Shown here one piece after another: positions 1 to 9,830 of a stretch of 64,000 bases of DNA. The notes under the pieces were generated by a model, which was not told the origin of the DNA, ran no database searches, and saw nothing but the letters and a program-made list of their open reading frames with translations. How positions within the stretch are numbered: position 1 is the first letter of the stretch; each line of letters begins with the position of its first letter. Location of the stretch: the NCBI GenBank assembly GCA_013823855.1, contig PNMW01000056.1, positions 1-64,000 on the forward strand, given 5' to 3'. The stretch is from Lysobacteraceae bacterium (lineage in GTDB: Bacteria > Pseudomonadota > Gammaproteobacteria > Nevskiales > Nevskiaceae). The position numbers and the translations under genes are program-made.

Positions 1-105
1 CGGCCAAAAAGCCGCCGGCGCAGAGCATGCTCTGCGCGTTGCGAACCTTGGCCATAGGGTGGCTATGGCCTGCGGTTCGCGCCTCGCCCGGCGGCTTTTT
101 GACCG
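1..105. terminator. Long compound inverted repeat, probable bidirectional terminator
   Basis: The outer arms (1-20 and 85-105) are near-perfect reverse complements, each carrying a GCCGCCGG-type stem flanked by a run of five A or five T, so a U-tract follows the stem on either strand. Inside lie a perfect 16-bp palindrome (20-35) and a second hairpin (GCGAACC at 41-47 pairing with GGTTCGC at 74-80, plus TGGCCATAG against CTATGGCC). The whole can fold like a three-armed cruciform. It sits just past the stop of the leftward acyl-CoA dehydrogenase gene, which fits a terminator; a mobile REP-like repeat is the alternative. Confidence 0.6.
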
Positions 106-159
106 GCAACGCAGCGACCACAGCAATTGATGACAGGCCCTGGCCTGCTGCCGGTTGGC

Positions 160-1962
160 CTACAGCTGCGCTGCCGAAGTGCTCAGCAAGGTGTCGTCGA
201 GGCTGTCCAGCAGCGCCGCATGCCGTTCCAGCTTCGGCAGTTCCCAGCGGTAGTAATAGCGCGCCGCCTGCCGCTTGCCGTCGAAATAGCCGAGGTCGGA
301 TTCGCTCGGGCTGGCGATCCGCGCGATGCACAGCAGCTGGCGCAGCCACATCCAGCCGATCACCAGGCCCCCGAGCAGTTCCAGGTAGACCCAGGCGTTG
401 GCCAGCATCCGGTCGGTGTCGCCGCGCGCACCGGCTGCGGCGAGCGCTATCGTGGTCCGGGCAACGCGCTCGCTAGCGGCCTTCAGCGCCGCCGTGAACT
501 CGGCCAGCGACGGCTCGGCCGAGGCTTCGGCAATGGTCGCCGCGATGCGCGCCATCAGCAGCCTGAACGCCGCGCCGTTCTGCATCATCACCTTGCGACC
601 GAGCAGGTCGCCGGCCTGGATGCCGTTGGTGCCTTCGTGGATCGGGTTCAGGCGGTTGTCGCGATAGATCCGTTCCAGCGGATAGTCACGGGTGTAGCCG
701 TAGCCGCCGAGGATCTGCAGGCCCCAGTAGTTCGCTTCCAGACAGTAATGCGCCGGCCAGGCCTTGATGATCGGCGTCAGGATTTCCAGTTCCAGGTCCA
801 GCTCGGCGCGTTCGGCCTCGGAGGCGGCGATCGCCAGCCGGTCGACCAGCGCCGCGCCATGCAGGCACAGGCTCAGGGCGCCTTCGGAGAACGCCTTCTG
901 GACCAGCAGCATGCGGCGCACGTCCGGGTGCTCGGCGATCATCACCTGCGGGCTGTTCGGATCGCGCTCGCCGGCGCGGCGGCCCTGCGGCCGGCCCAGC
1001 GCGTAGTCCAGCGAATGCAGGTAGGCCGTGTGGCCGAGCACGGCGGCATTGAGCCCGACTCCGATCCGCGCCTCGTTCATCATGTGGAACATGCAGGCCA
1101 GCCCGTGGTTGACCTCGCCGATCAGCCAGCCGCGGCACTCGCCGGATTCACCGAAGTTCAGCAGCGTGTTGGTGGTGCCGCGATAGCCCATCTTGTGGTT
1201 GAGCCCGACCAGGCTGACGTGGTTGCGCCCGGCAAGCGAGCCGTCGTCATCGATCCGCCGCTTCGGCACGATGAACAGCGAAATGCCGCGCGAACCGGCC
1301 GGGCCGCCGGGAATCTTGGCCAGCACCAGATGGATGATGTTCTCGGACAGTTCGTGCTCGCCGCCGGAGATCCACATCTTGCTGCCGCTGATCCGGTAGT
1401 ACCCATGCTCGGTGGGTTCGGCACGGGTGCGGATGTCGCCGAGCGAGGAACCGGCCTGCGGCTCGGACAGGCACATGGTGCCGAACCAGCGGCCTTCGAT
1501 CATCGGCGGCAGAAAGCGTGCCTTCTGCTCGGCCGAGCCGTGGGCGCGGATCAGGTTGGCTGCCGCCATGGTCAGGAACGGATAGGCGGCGGTGCCGACG
1601 TTGGCCGCCGCGAACACCCAGGCGATGCCCTGCGCCACCGCATACGGCAGCTGCGAGCCGCCGTCGTCGATGTCGAAGCCGGTGGCCATGAAGCCGGCCG
1701 CGACATAGGCCTCGATGCCCTGCTTCACTTCCGGAATCAGATGGACCCGTTCGCCGTCGAAGCGCGGCTCTTCGGCATCAACCGCAGCCGCATGGTTGGC
1801 GAAATGCTCGTCGGCGACCTTGATCGCGACATCGAGTGTGGCGTCGAACACGCCGCGGTCGTGCATCGCGTAGCGCGGGTGCGTGCAGACGGCATCGACC
1901 TGCAGCAAGTCGTAGAGCAGGAAGTCGATCTCGCGACGGCGCAGCTTGAGGTTGATCATCAT
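160..1962 (-). CDS. Acyl-CoA dehydrogenase, large (about 600 aa) type
   Basis: FAD-dependent enzyme that introduces the 2,3 double bond into an acyl-CoA in beta-oxidation. The 600-residue length matches the long acyl-CoA dehydrogenase class with an extra C-terminal domain (DmdC/FadE-like) rather than the usual 380-residue enzymes. Visible marks are the flavin-domain stretch MCLSEPQAGSSLG, the GLNHKMGYRGT segment, the ILGGYGYTRDYPLERIYRD helix and IHEGTNGIQ, whose Glu aligns with the catalytic base region. The start is the first of two consecutive ATG codons. It lies 54 bp downstream of cusA on the same strand but is probably not functionally part of the copper operon. The acyl chain preferred cannot be read from the sequence. 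Confidence 0.9.
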   Translation of the reverse strand: MMINLKLRRREIDFLLYDLLQVDAVCTHPRYAMHDRGVFDATLDVAIKVADEHFANHAAAVDAEEPRFDGERVHLIPEVKQGIEAYVAAGFMATGFDIDDGGSQLPYAVAQGIAWVFAAANVGTAAYPFLTMAAANLIRAHGSAEQKARFLPPMIEGRWFGTMCLSEPQAGSSLGDIRTRAEPTEHGYYRISGSKMWISGGEHELSENIIHLVLAKIPGGPAGSRGISLFIVPKRRIDDDGSLAGRNHVSLVGLNHKMGYRGTTNTLLNFGESGECRGWLIGEVNHGLACMFHMMNEARIGVGLNAAVLGHTAYLHSLDYALGRPQGRRAGERDPNSPQVMIAEHPDVRRMLLVQKAFSEGALSLCLHGAALVDRLAIAASEAERAELDLELEILTPIIKAWPAHYCLEANYWGLQILGGYGYTRDYPLERIYRDNRLNPIHEGTNGIQAGDLLGRKVMMQNGAAFRLLMARIAATIAEASAEPSLAEFTAALKAASERVARTTIALAAAGARGDTDRMLANAWVYLELLGGLVIGWMWLRQLLCIARIASPSESDLGYFDGKRQAARYYYRWELPKLERHAALLDSLDDTLLSTSAAQL

Positions 1963-2016
1963 CGGCGTCCGGAAAAGGTCTGCGCGATTGTTGCCGGAAA
2001 CGGCGTGAGAAATGCC

Positions 2017-5000
2017 TTATCTCTGCAAACCCCGCCCCCGCAGCAGCAGATACGCCGCCGGTAGCACGAACAGCGACAGCAGTGGTGCCGAGATCATGCC
2101 GCCGACCATCGGGGCTGCGATCCGGCGCATCACTTCCGAGCCGGTGCCGCCACCGAGCAGGATCGGCGCCAGGCCGGCGACGATCACCGCCACCGTCATC
2201 GCCTTCGGGCGGACTCTGAGCACCGCGCCTTCCTCGATCGCCTCGCACAGCGCGGCCTGGGTCAGCGCCGCGCCGCGCTTGGCGATCGCCTGATCCAGAT
2301 ACAGCAGCATGATCACGCCGAACTCGGCGGCGACGCCGGCCAGCGCGATGAAGCCGACCGCCACCGCGATCGACAGGTGGTAGTCGAGCGCCAGCAGCAG
2401 CCACAGCCCGCCGACCAGCGCGAACGGCAGGGTCGCCATGATCAGCAGCGGCTGGGTGAACGCGCGGAAGGTCAGGTACAGCAGGATCAGGATGATCAGC
2501 AAGGTGAACGGCACCACCCACTGCAGGCGCTTTTCCGCCCGTTCCAGATATTCGAACTGACCCGACCAGGTCAGCGAATAGCCGGCCGGAAGCTTGACCC
2601 GGGCGGCCACCGCCGCGCGCGCGTCGCGGACATAGCCGCCGAGATCGCGGCCCGAAATGTCGACATAGACCCAGCCGTTCAGCCGCGCGTTTTCGCTTTT
2701 CAGCTGCGGCGGCCCGTCGCTGATCGAGATCGCCGCGACCTCGCCGAGCGTGATCGTCGCCCCGGTTTTGGTGACGATCGGCAGCGCGCGCAACGTGGCC
2801 AGCGAATCGCGCAGCTCGCGCGGATAGCGGACATTGATCGGGAAGCGGCTGCGGCCCTCGATGGTTTCGCCGATGTTCTCGCCGCCGATCGCCAGACTCA
2901 CCACCTGCTGCAGGTCGTCGATCGACAGGCCAAGCCTCGCGGCCCGGACGCGATCCGGCTGGACATCGATGTAGCGGCCGCCGCGGACCCGTTCGGCGTA
3001 TGCCGAACGGGTGCCGTGCACCGTTTTCAGCACCGTTTCGATTTCGGTACCGATCCGCTCGATCACCTTCAGGTCGTGGCCGGCGATCTTCACGCCGACC
3101 GGGCTCTTGATGCCGGTCGACAGCATGTCGATCCGGTTGCGGATCGGCTGCACCCAGAGATTGGCGAGGCCGGGAATCGTGACCGCCGCGTCCAGTTCGC
3201 CGATCAGCGCATCCTGCGATTTGGTCGGGTCCGGCCAGGCGCTGCGCGGCTTGAAGCGGATCGTGGTCTCGAACATTTCCAGCCCGGCCGGGTCGGTCGC
3301 GCTCTCGGCACGTCCGGCCTTGCCGAACACCCGCTCGACTTCCGGGAACTGCCGGATCAGCCGGTCGGTCTGCTGCAGCAGCTGGCCCGCCTTGCCGGCC
3401 GACAACCCCGGCAAGGCCGAGGGCATGTACAGCAGATCGCCTTCGATCAGCGGCGGCATGAACTCGGTGCCGAGTCGCGTGACCGGCACCAGTGCCGACC
3501 CCAGCACGGCCGCCGACAACACCAGGGTCAGCTTCGGGAATCGCAGCACGGCGCGCAGCGCCGGCCGATACAGGGCGATCAGCACACGGTTCAGCGGATT
3601 GCGCGTTTCATCGGGAATCCGCCCGCGCACGAAGTACAACATCAGCACCGGAATCAAGGTCACCGACAGGCCGGCGCTGGCCGCCATCGCATAGGTCTTG
3701 GTCTGTGCCAGCGGCCCGAACAGCTTGCCTTCCTGCGCTTGAAGCGTGAACACCGGCACGAAACTCAAGGTAATGATCACCAGACAGAAGAACAGCGCCG
3801 GGCCGACTTCCACCGCTGCGGCGCTGATCACCTTGATCCGCTGCTCGACGCTCAAGGCCGCGTGCTCGTGGCCGGCCTGCTCCAGATGCTTGTGGGCATT
3901 CTCGATCATCACCACCGCAGCATCGACCATCGCACCGATGGCAATGGCGATGCCGCCCAGCGACATGATGTTGGCGTTGACCCCCTGCATCTTCATCACC
4001 GCGAACGCGGCCAGGATGCCGAGCGGCAGGCTGACGATCGCGACCAGCGCCGAGCGCAGATGGAACAGGAACAGCGCGCAGACCAGGCCGACGATGATCA
4101 TCTCCTCGATCAGGCGCGTCTTCAGCGTGCCGGCCGCGTTGACGATCAGTTCCGAGCGGTCGTAGGTCGGCACGATCGCCACGCCCGCCGGCAGGCCGGG
4201 CTTCAGGGCCTCGATCTTGCGGCGCACCGCGTCGATGGTCGCCAGCGCATTCCTGCCGGCGCGCATCACGATGATGCCGCCGACCACTTCGCCCTGGCCG
4301 TCGAGCTCGGCGACGCCGCGGCGCATCTCCGGGCCGACCTGCACGCGGACGACCTCGCCGAGCAGGATCGGCACGCCGTTGGCGCCGAGGCCGACCGGCA
4401 GCGCGCGGAAGTCGTCGAGCGACTTCAGGTAACCGCCGGCGCGCACCGCGTACTCGACTTCGCCCAGCTCCAGCACCGAACCGCCGGCCTCGTTGTTGCC
4501 GGCGCGCACGGCGTCGATCACGGTGCCGATCGTGGTGCCGGTGGCGCGCAGGCGGTCCGGGTCGAGGACGATCTGGTACTGGCGCACCGCGCCGCCGACG
4601 CTGGCCACCTCGGCAACGTTCTCGACCGTCTTCAGCTCGTATTTCAGGAACCAGTCCTGGATCGCGCGCAGCTGCGCGGAGTCGAGCCGGCCGCTGCGAT
4701 CGACGAGCGCGTACTCGTAGATCCAGCCGACCCCGGTGGCATCGGGGCCGAGCGTCGGCCGCGCCGCCGCCGGCAGCCGGCCACTGACCTGGTCGAGATA
4801 TTCCAGCACCCGCGAGCGCGCCCAGTAGAGATCGGTCGTGTCATCGAAGATCACGTAGACGAACGAATCGCCGAACATCGAATAGCCGCGCACGGTGCGG
4901 GCGCCGGGCACCGACAGCATCGTCGTGGTCAGCGGATAGGTGACCTGATCCTCGACCACCTGCGGCGCCTGGCCGGGCCAGCTGGTGCGGATGATCACCT

Positions 5001-5136
5001 GAGTGTCGGACAGGTCCGGAATCGCGTCGAGCGGCGTCGTGAGCGCTGCGCGCGCGCCCCACAGCGCCAGCACGGCGCTGACCAGCAGCACCAGCACGCG
5101 GTTGGCGATCGAGGCGCGGATGATCGCGGCGATCAT
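2017..5136 (-). CDS. cusA: CusA-type copper/silver RND efflux pump
   Basis: Inner-membrane, proton-driven trimeric pump of the heavy-metal RND family, 1039 residues against 1047 in E. coli CusA. The N-terminus runs into a TM helix followed by [20 protein letters not shown], typical of CusA/CzcA. Three methionines in the contexts LLYMPS, LEMFET and IDMLSTG correspond to the metal-relay Mets M573, M623 and M672 of E. coli CusA, which argues for Cu(I)/Ag(I) over Zn/Co/Ni. The proton-relay segment [12 protein letters not shown] is present in TM4. The start overlaps the cusB stop by 4 bp (ATGA), so translation is coupled. It is the last gene of the copL-like, cusC, cusB, cusA order. Confidence 0.95.
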   Translation of the reverse strand: MIAAIIRASIANRVLVLLVSAVLALWGARAALTTPLDAIPDLSDTQVIIRTSWPGQAPQVVEDQVTYPLTTTMLSVPGARTVRGYSMFGDSFVYVIFDDTTDLYWARSRVLEYLDQVSGRLPAAARPTLGPDATGVGWIYEYALVDRSGRLDSAQLRAIQDWFLKYELKTVENVAEVASVGGAVRQYQIVLDPDRLRATGTTIGTVIDAVRAGNNEAGGSVLELGEVEYAVRAGGYLKSLDDFRALPVGLGANGVPILLGEVVRVQVGPEMRRGVAELDGQGEVVGGIIVMRAGRNALATIDAVRRKIEALKPGLPAGVAIVPTYDRSELIVNAAGTLKTRLIEEMIIVGLVCALFLFHLRSALVAIVSLPLGILAAFAVMKMQGVNANIMSLGGIAIAIGAMVDAAVVMIENAHKHLEQAGHEHAALSVEQRIKVISAAAVEVGPALFFCLVIITLSFVPVFTLQAQEGKLFGPLAQTKTYAMAASAGLSVTLIPVLMLYFVRGRIPDETRNPLNRVLIALYRPALRAVLRFPKLTLVLSAAVLGSALVPVTRLGTEFMPPLIEGDLLYMPSALPGLSAGKAGQLLQQTDRLIRQFPEVERVFGKAGRAESATDPAGLEMFETTIRFKPRSAWPDPTKSQDALIGELDAAVTIPGLANLWVQPIRNRIDMLSTGIKSPVGVKIAGHDLKVIERIGTEIETVLKTVHGTRSAYAERVRGGRYIDVQPDRVRAARLGLSIDDLQQVVSLAIGGENIGETIEGRSRFPINVRYPRELRDSLATLRALPIVTKTGATITLGEVAAISISDGPPQLKSENARLNGWVYVDISGRDLGGYVRDARAAVAARVKLPAGYSLTWSGQFEYLERAEKRLQWVVPFTLLIILILLYLTFRAFTQPLLIMATLPFALVGGLWLLLALDYHLSIAVAVGFIALAGVAAEFGVIMLLYLDQAIAKRGAALTQAALCEAIEEGAVLRVRPKAMTVAVIVAGLAPILLGGGTGSEVMRRIAAPMVGGMISAPLLSLFVLPAAYLLLRGRGLQR

Positions 5137-6452
5137 GGCGTGTGGCCCGGGTGGCCGGCATGCGGGTCCGCTTCGCCGTTCGAGGCGGGCGACGGCACGG
5201 CGTCGTGCTCGTGGCCGGCTTCGATCGCGATCGGTGCCAGCCGATCGAGCGCGCCGCGCAGGCTGGCTTCGGAATCGATCAGGAACTGGCCGCTGGCCAC
5301 CACCCGCTGGCCTTCGGCGAGTCCTTCGAGCACTTCGATGCGCTCGCCGGCCTCGATCCCGGTACGCACCGCCACCGGCCGGAAGCGGGCTTCACCCTCG
5401 GCAACCAGCACGACGCTGCGGGTGCCGGTGCGGATCACCGCTTCAGTCGGCACGGTCAGCGCCGCGGCGCGTGGCGTGGCATCAAGCTGCACGCTGGCGT
5501 ACATGCCGGGACGCAGCCTGGCGTCGCGGTTCGGCAGCGCGATGCGCAGCTTCACGGTGCGGGTGGCGCCGCTCAGTTCCGGATAGAGGAATTCGACCTT
5601 GCCGTGGAACAGCTGACCCGGCAGCGCCGCGACGCTCGCCTGCGCGGCAGCGCCCGGCGCCACTGCCGCGCCCTGCGCTTCCGGCAGTTCGGCGTTGAGC
5701 CAGACCTCGTCGAGGCCGGCCAGCGTGAACAGGTTCATGCCCGGCTGGACCTGCGCGCCCTGACGCACGCCGAGATCCATCACATAGCCGTCGTGCAATG
5801 CGAACAGCTCGATGCGCCGCTCGGCCTTGCCGCTGGCAGCGATGCGCCGCAGCTGCGCATCGCCGACGCCAAGCAGTGCCAGCCGCGTGCGCGCCGCGTC
5901 CTGCAGGCCGGCATCGCCGCTCTGCCGTGCCAGCAGGTATTCGCCCTGCGCGGCGTACAGCTCGGGGGAATAGATCGCTGCCAGCAACTGGCCGCGGCGC
6001 ACCGGATCACCGACCGCCTTGACGTCGAGCCGCTCGACCCAGCCGGCGGCGCGCGACTGCACCGCCTCGATGCCGTGCTCGTCGACGGCGATCACGCCGG
6101 CCGCCAGCAGGCTCGGGCTCAGCGCGCCGCGCTCGACCGTCGCCAGCCGCACGCCGAGGTTCTGCACCACGCGTGGATCGATGCGGAAACCGCCGTCGTC
6201 CGGCGCGGCGCCGGCGTTGTCGGCTGCGGCGTACATCGGCACCAGATCCATGTCCATGAACGGCGATTTGCCGGGCTGATCGAAACGCTGGTCCGGCACC
6301 ATCGGGTCGTACCAGTACAAGGGCCGGGGCTCGGCCACGGCGGCGGCCGGCGCGGCGGCTGCGGGCTCCGCTGCCGGATTCAGGAACAGCAGCGCCGCAG
6401 CGGCGGCAATGACAGCGACGGCCGCGAGGCCGATCACGGTGGAACGGTTCAT
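5133..6452 (-). CDS. cusB: CusB-type periplasmic adaptor of the copper/silver efflux pump
   Basis: Membrane-fusion protein bridging the CusA pump and the outer-membrane channel; 439 residues. It has an N-terminal signal-anchor helix (residues about 5-25), then a heavy-metal-binding motif near residues 45-75 containing [12 protein letters not shown] and [11 protein letters not shown], in which clustered Met and Tyr match the CusB N-terminal metal-binding segment. Barrel-sandwich, alpha-hairpin and beta-barrel regions follow. The C-terminal 20 residues are His-rich (HEHD, HAGHPGH), a further metal-binding hint. It overlaps cusC and cusA by 4 bp each, so the three form one translationally coupled unit. 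Confidence 0.93.
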   Translation of the reverse strand: MNRSTVIGLAAVAVIAAAAALLFLNPAAEPAAAAPAAAVAEPRPLYWYDPMVPDQRFDQPGKSPFMDMDLVPMYAAADNAGAAPDDGGFRIDPRVVQNLGVRLATVERGALSPSLLAAGVIAVDEHGIEAVQSRAAGWVERLDVKAVGDPVRRGQLLAAIYSPELYAAQGEYLLARQSGDAGLQDAARTRLALLGVGDAQLRRIAASGKAERRIELFALHDGYVMDLGVRQGAQVQPGMNLFTLAGLDEVWLNAELPEAQGAAVAPGAAAQASVAALPGQLFHGKVEFLYPELSGATRTVKLRIALPNRDARLRPGMYASVQLDATPRAAALTVPTEAVIRTGTRSVVLVAEGEARFRPVAVRTGIEAGERIEVLEGLAEGQRVVASGQFLIDSEASLRGALDRLAPIAIEAGHEHDAVPSPASNGEADPHAGHPGHTP

Positions 6453-7723
6453 GGCGTGACTCCTGCGGATTCGGATTCGGGCTCGCGGGCGGCGAGATAG
6501 CGCAGCTGCAGCGCATGGCGGCTGCGGTCGGTTTCCAGATCGAGGCGGCGCAGCCGGGCATCGAGCGCCGCGCGGCGCGCGGCGAGCACCTCGGACAAGC
6601 TGCCGCTGCCGGCACCCCAGGCCAGCCGCGCCGCTTCGATGCGGGCGTCGGCCTCGGGCAGGATGCTGTCGTCGAAATGGGCGAGGCGGGCACCAAGCCG
6701 GGTCCAGTCGCCGTGATTCAGCCGGGCTTCGGCGGCGTGTTCGCGGTAGCTGTCCTCGCGCAGCGCTTCGGCGCGCAGCAGCTCGGACTGCCTGGCGGCC
6801 AGACCACGGTCCTGCCGGTTGGCGGTGAACACCGGCAGGTCGACCGACACCTGCAGGTTCACGTAATCGCTGAACGCCGGCCGATGGCCGTAGCCGACCT
6901 CGACGCTGAAATCCGACTGGTAGGCCTGCTTCGCGAGCCGCACGTCGGCGGCCGCTACCGCCACCTCGGCGCTGGTGATGTCGAGATGCGGATGGCTGCG
7001 CAGGCCTTCGAGCAGCGCGCCGAGCGGTGGCGGTTCCGGCAGAGGTGGCGGGCCGTCCGGCAGCGGTCGCCAGGCGGCATCGCCAAGCCAGCGCGACAGC
7101 TGGCTGCGCGCGTGCCAGTCGTCCTGTTCGAGCCTGGCCAGGTCGTCGCGCAGCAGTTCCAGCGCCACCCGCGCTTCGCGGACCTCGGCCTGCGGCTTGC
7201 GACCACTGGCGTAGGCGAGCTGCACCGCGTCGAGCTGCAGCTGCGCTTCGCGTTCGCTGCGCTGTGCCAGCGCCCGCGCTTCGTGCGCCTTCCAGACATC
7301 GAGCCAGGCGAGGCCGACTTCGCGTTCCAGGCGCAGGCGATCGGTGATCAGGCGGCGCTCGGCAAGTTCGCTTTCGGCATCGGCGCGTTCGCCGCGCAAG
7401 CGCCGCTTGGCGGCACGCGGGAAAGCCTGCGAGATGCCGACGGTGAACTGGGTGTCGTTCTGCCGCGTCAGCGTGCCGATGTTGTCGCCGGTGGCGGTCA
7501 GGTCACTGACACCGCCTTTCAGCACCGGGTCGGGCAACTGGCGCGCAGCGACGGCGGTGGCGCGGGCGGCATCGACCTGATGCGCCTCGGCTTCAAGCAG
7601 CGGCTGGCGATCGAGCGCGATGCGGCGCGCGGCCGGCAGCGACAGCGGTTCTTCAGCCCAGGCAGGGCCGGACAGCAGCAACAGCGCGCCGAGTGCGCGC
7701 AGCAAAGGGGAAATCCGGGACAT
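6449..7723 (-). CDS. cusC: TolC-family outer-membrane channel (CusC-like)
   Basis: Outer-membrane factor completing the tripartite CusCBA pump. The 424-residue protein has a signal peptide (LLRALGALLLLSGPAWA, cleavage near AWA) and the two repeated outer-membrane efflux domains rich in long coiled-coil helices. I chose the ATG at 7723 because it has a GGAG 8 bp upstream; an in-frame TTG lies 15 bp earlier. Unlike E. coli CusC it has no lipobox Cys after the signal peptide, so it may not be lipidated. It overlaps cusB by 4 bp and lies 61 bp downstream of the copL-like gene. Confidence 0.85.
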   Translation of the reverse strand: MSRISPLLRALGALLLLSGPAWAEEPLSLPAARRIALDRQPLLEAEAHQVDAARATAVAARQLPDPVLKGGVSDLTATGDNIGTLTRQNDTQFTVGISQAFPRAAKRRLRGERADAESELAERRLITDRLRLEREVGLAWLDVWKAHEARALAQRSEREAQLQLDAVQLAYASGRKPQAEVREARVALELLRDDLARLEQDDWHARSQLSRWLGDAAWRPLPDGPPPLPEPPPLGALLEGLRSHPHLDITSAEVAVAAADVRLAKQAYQSDFSVEVGYGHRPAFSDYVNLQVSVDLPVFTANRQDRGLAARQSELLRAEALREDSYREHAAEARLNHGDWTRLGARLAHFDDSILPEADARIEAARLAWGAGSGSLSEVLAARRAALDARLRRLDLETDRSRHALQLRYLAAREPESESAGVTP

Positions 7724-7784
7724 GGAACCGCTCCGCAACGACCGAACGCAGGTGCGTCGGGGCGAGCCCGACGCGGATGGGGCG

Positions 7785-8177
7785 TCAGACGGCGGCGACG
7801 ATCGGAGGTCGGAACGGGTGCGGTGGAGCGGTGTCGCGCAGCACGGCGAGGATCGCGCGCGCCTTCACATCGGGGCTGGGCAGCAGGTTCAGCGCGAAGC
7901 CGGGTACTGGCAGCGCGGCGGCACCGCAGGCTGCCGCACACAGGCAGTGGCCGCCATTGCCGCAGCAGTCATGCATCGACTGGCCGTCGGCAGCCGCATC
8001 ATCCGCTGCCGCGATGTCTTCCATGCCGGCCATGTCATGGCAGGGCGTCTCGGCCGCAGCCGCGGCGACCGCCGCCGGCGGCAGCGCCATTGCCGCACCC
8101 ATCGCCGCCGACGCCGCGCCCTGCCAGAGCAGGGCGAGCACGGTCAGCAGCGAGAGGGCGAGGCGACGGGTCTTCAT
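7785..8177 (-). CDS. CopL-like Cys/His/Met-rich secreted metal-binding protein
   Basis: A 130-residue protein with a signal peptide (LALSLLTVLALLWQGAASAA) and a metal-rich centre: CHDMAGMED near residue 45 and MHDCCGNGGHCLCAAACG near residues 68-85, giving seven Cys plus several His and Met. This layout resembles CopL-family metal-binding regulatory proteins and the DUF2946 proteins often found beside copper genes. It is the first gene of the cus operon, so a role in periplasmic copper sensing or buffering is inferred. The molecular function of CopL proteins is not firmly established, and assignment to CopL rather than general DUF2946 is moderate. Confidence 0.65.
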   Translation of the reverse strand: MKTRRLALSLLTVLALLWQGAASAAMGAAMALPPAAVAAAAAETPCHDMAGMEDIAAADDAAADGQSMHDCCGNGGHCLCAAACGAAALPVPGFALNLLPSPDVKARAILAVLRDTAPPHPFRPPIVAAV

Positions 8178-8188
8178 GGTCCGGCGAT

Positions 8189-8207
8189 GGACCTTCGGGA
8201 ACGGTCC
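8189..8207. promoter_or_regulatory. Short dyad upstream of the copL-cus operon
   Basis: GGACC and GGTCC arms separated by 9 bp lie 11-30 bp upstream of the copL-like start and just past the aldehyde dehydrogenase stop. It could be an operator for the metal operon or part of a weak terminator for the preceding gene. No regulator match can be read from it. Confidence 0.25.
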
Positions 8208-8211
8208 GAGT

Positions 8212-9687
8212 TCAGACCGTCTTCAGGAGGATGTTGATGATCTTGCGCATCTTGTCGTTGTACGGCGGGAAGAACATCTTGGCCAGCATCACCTGGGTGC
8301 GGACCACGGCGCGCTCGTGCGAGAAGTCGCGGAAGCCGTACAGGCCATGGGCGCGACCGATGCCGGAGTTGTTGACGCCGCCGAACGGCAGGTTGCCGTG
8401 CAGGAAGTGGACGACCGTGTGGTTGATGCAGGTGCCGCCGGCCGAGGTCTGCTTCAGCAGCTTGTCGATCGTCGCATCGTCCTTGCTCCAGATGTACAGC
8501 GCCAGCGGCTTGGGATCGGCGTTGATGCGGTCGATCACTTCGGAGACCTGGCTGAACGGCACGATCGGCAGCAGCGGCCCGAAGATTTCCTCGGACATGA
8601 TCCGCGCGTCCGCCGGGATGTTCTCGATCAGGGTCGGCGCGATGTAGCAGTCGCTGGCATCGACGGCACCGCCGGTCAGCACCTTGGCGCCCTTGGCGGT
8701 CGCATCATCGAGCAGGCCCTTGATGCGCGCGGTGTGGCGCTCGTTGACGATGCGGGCGAGGAACGGGCTGGCCTGCTGGGCGCGGGCGTCGGCTCCGTAG
8801 GTGGCGTCGAGCACCGCCTTGCACTGGCGCACGAACTCGTCCTTGACCGAGGCGTGGACGTAGACGTGGTCCGGCGCGATGCAGGTCTGGCCGTTGTTGG
8901 TGAACTTGCCCCAGAGGATGTTCTGGGCGGCGAGCTTCAGATCGGCCGTGGCGTCGACGATGGTCGGGCTCTTGCCGCCGAGTTCCAGGGTGCAGCTGGT
9001 CAGGTGCTTGGCGGCGGCGCCCATCACCACCTTGCCGATCGCCGGCGAGCCGGTGAAGAAGATGTGGTCGAACGGCAGGCTGAGCAGCGTCGTCGACACT
9101 GCGGCGTCGCCCTCGAAGATCGCCACCTCGTCCTCGGTGAAGATGTCCTTGACGATCTTGACCATCAGCGCCGACAGGTTCGGCGTCATTTCCGACGGCT
9201 TCAGGATCGCCGTATTGCCGGCGGCGATCGCCGACACCAGCGGACAGAACGTCAGGTTCACCGGGTAATTCCACGGCGAGATGATCAAGGTTCGGCCCTT
9301 CGGCTCGTACTGCACCCAGGCCTTGAGGCCGAAGGTCATCCGCGACGGCCAGACCTTGGTCGCCTTCATCCACTTCTTGATGTGGCGCATCGCGTCGTTG
9401 GCTTCGCAGACCACCGGCAGCAGCTCGGTCAGCTCGACCTCGGCCGGCGGTTTCTTGAAATCGGCGTAACCGGCGGCGATCAGCTCCTCGCGGCGCGCCA
9501 GCAGCGCATCGCGCAGCTTCCTGATCTTGGCGATGCGCTCGGCGGCGCTGGAGGTGCGCAGGCGCAGGGCGGTGGCGCGCTGGGCGTCGAAGATCCGGCG
9601 GATCTCGACGTCGCTGACCTGAGTCTGGAACTGCGACTGAACCGTTGTCGGGCCCGAATTCGGAAGGTAGGAAACGACCGTGCTCAT
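8212..9687 (-). CDS. Aldehyde dehydrogenase, class 3 / coniferyl-aldehyde type
   Basis: NAD(P)+-dependent oxidation of an aldehyde to the acid; 491 residues. Key signatures are PWNYPVNLTFCPL and LKPSEMTP in the cofactor domain, FTGSPAIGK at the nucleotide site, the general-base Glu in LELGGKSP and the catalytic Cys in NNGQTCIAPDHV. The C-terminal half (NPKPLALYIWSKD-like stretch, LPFGGVNNSGIGRAHG) resembles membrane-associated class 3 fatty or aromatic aldehyde dehydrogenases. The ATG at 9687 has a GGAG 9 bp upstream and is preferred over an in-frame start 60 bp further out. A TGAACG-AG-CGTTCA palindrome 46 bp upstream suggests control by a TetR-type repressor. The physiological aldehyde is unknown. 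Confidence 0.88.
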   Translation of the reverse strand: MSTVVSYLPNSGPTTVQSQFQTQVSDVEIRRIFDAQRATALRLRTSSAAERIAKIRKLRDALLARREELIAAGYADFKKPPAEVELTELLPVVCEANDAMRHIKKWMKATKVWPSRMTFGLKAWVQYEPKGRTLIISPWNYPVNLTFCPLVSAIAAGNTAILKPSEMTPNLSALMVKIVKDIFTEDEVAIFEGDAAVSTTLLSLPFDHIFFTGSPAIGKVVMGAAAKHLTSCTLELGGKSPTIVDATADLKLAAQNILWGKFTNNGQTCIAPDHVYVHASVKDEFVRQCKAVLDATYGADARAQQASPFLARIVNERHTARIKGLLDDATAKGAKVLTGGAVDASDCYIAPTLIENIPADARIMSEEIFGPLLPIVPFSQVSEVIDRINADPKPLALYIWSKDDATIDKLLKQTSAGGTCINHTVVHFLHGNLPFGGVNNSGIGRAHGLYGFRDFSHERAVVRTQVMLAKMFFPPYNDKMRKIINILLKTV

Positions 9688-9732
9688 GGCTTGACTCCGT
9701 GGTTGCAGCCGCGCGCGGCGCGTGCGGATGAG

Positions 9733-9746
9733 TGAACGAGCGTTCA
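9733..9746. promoter_or_regulatory. Candidate TetR-type operator upstream of the aldehyde dehydrogenase
   Basis: A perfect palindrome TGAACG-AG-CGTTCA centred about 53 bp upstream of the chosen start. Its 14-bp size and symmetry fit a TetR-family operator. No cognate regulator gene is adjacent, so the link is an inference. Confidence 0.4.
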
Positions 9747-9830
9747 AGAGTAGGAAAAAAGGGGGTGACGCGCCAGCACCGTGGTGTCAGTCCGCCAACA
9801 ACCGGGATTACGCCTGGTCGGCGGGCGGTC

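Noticed and set aside
2377-5586. 1069-aa open frame opposite cusA
   Set aside because: Its sequence is rich in Arg/Gln/His without any domain, as expected for an antisense frame in GC-rich DNA; cusA on the other strand is unmistakable.
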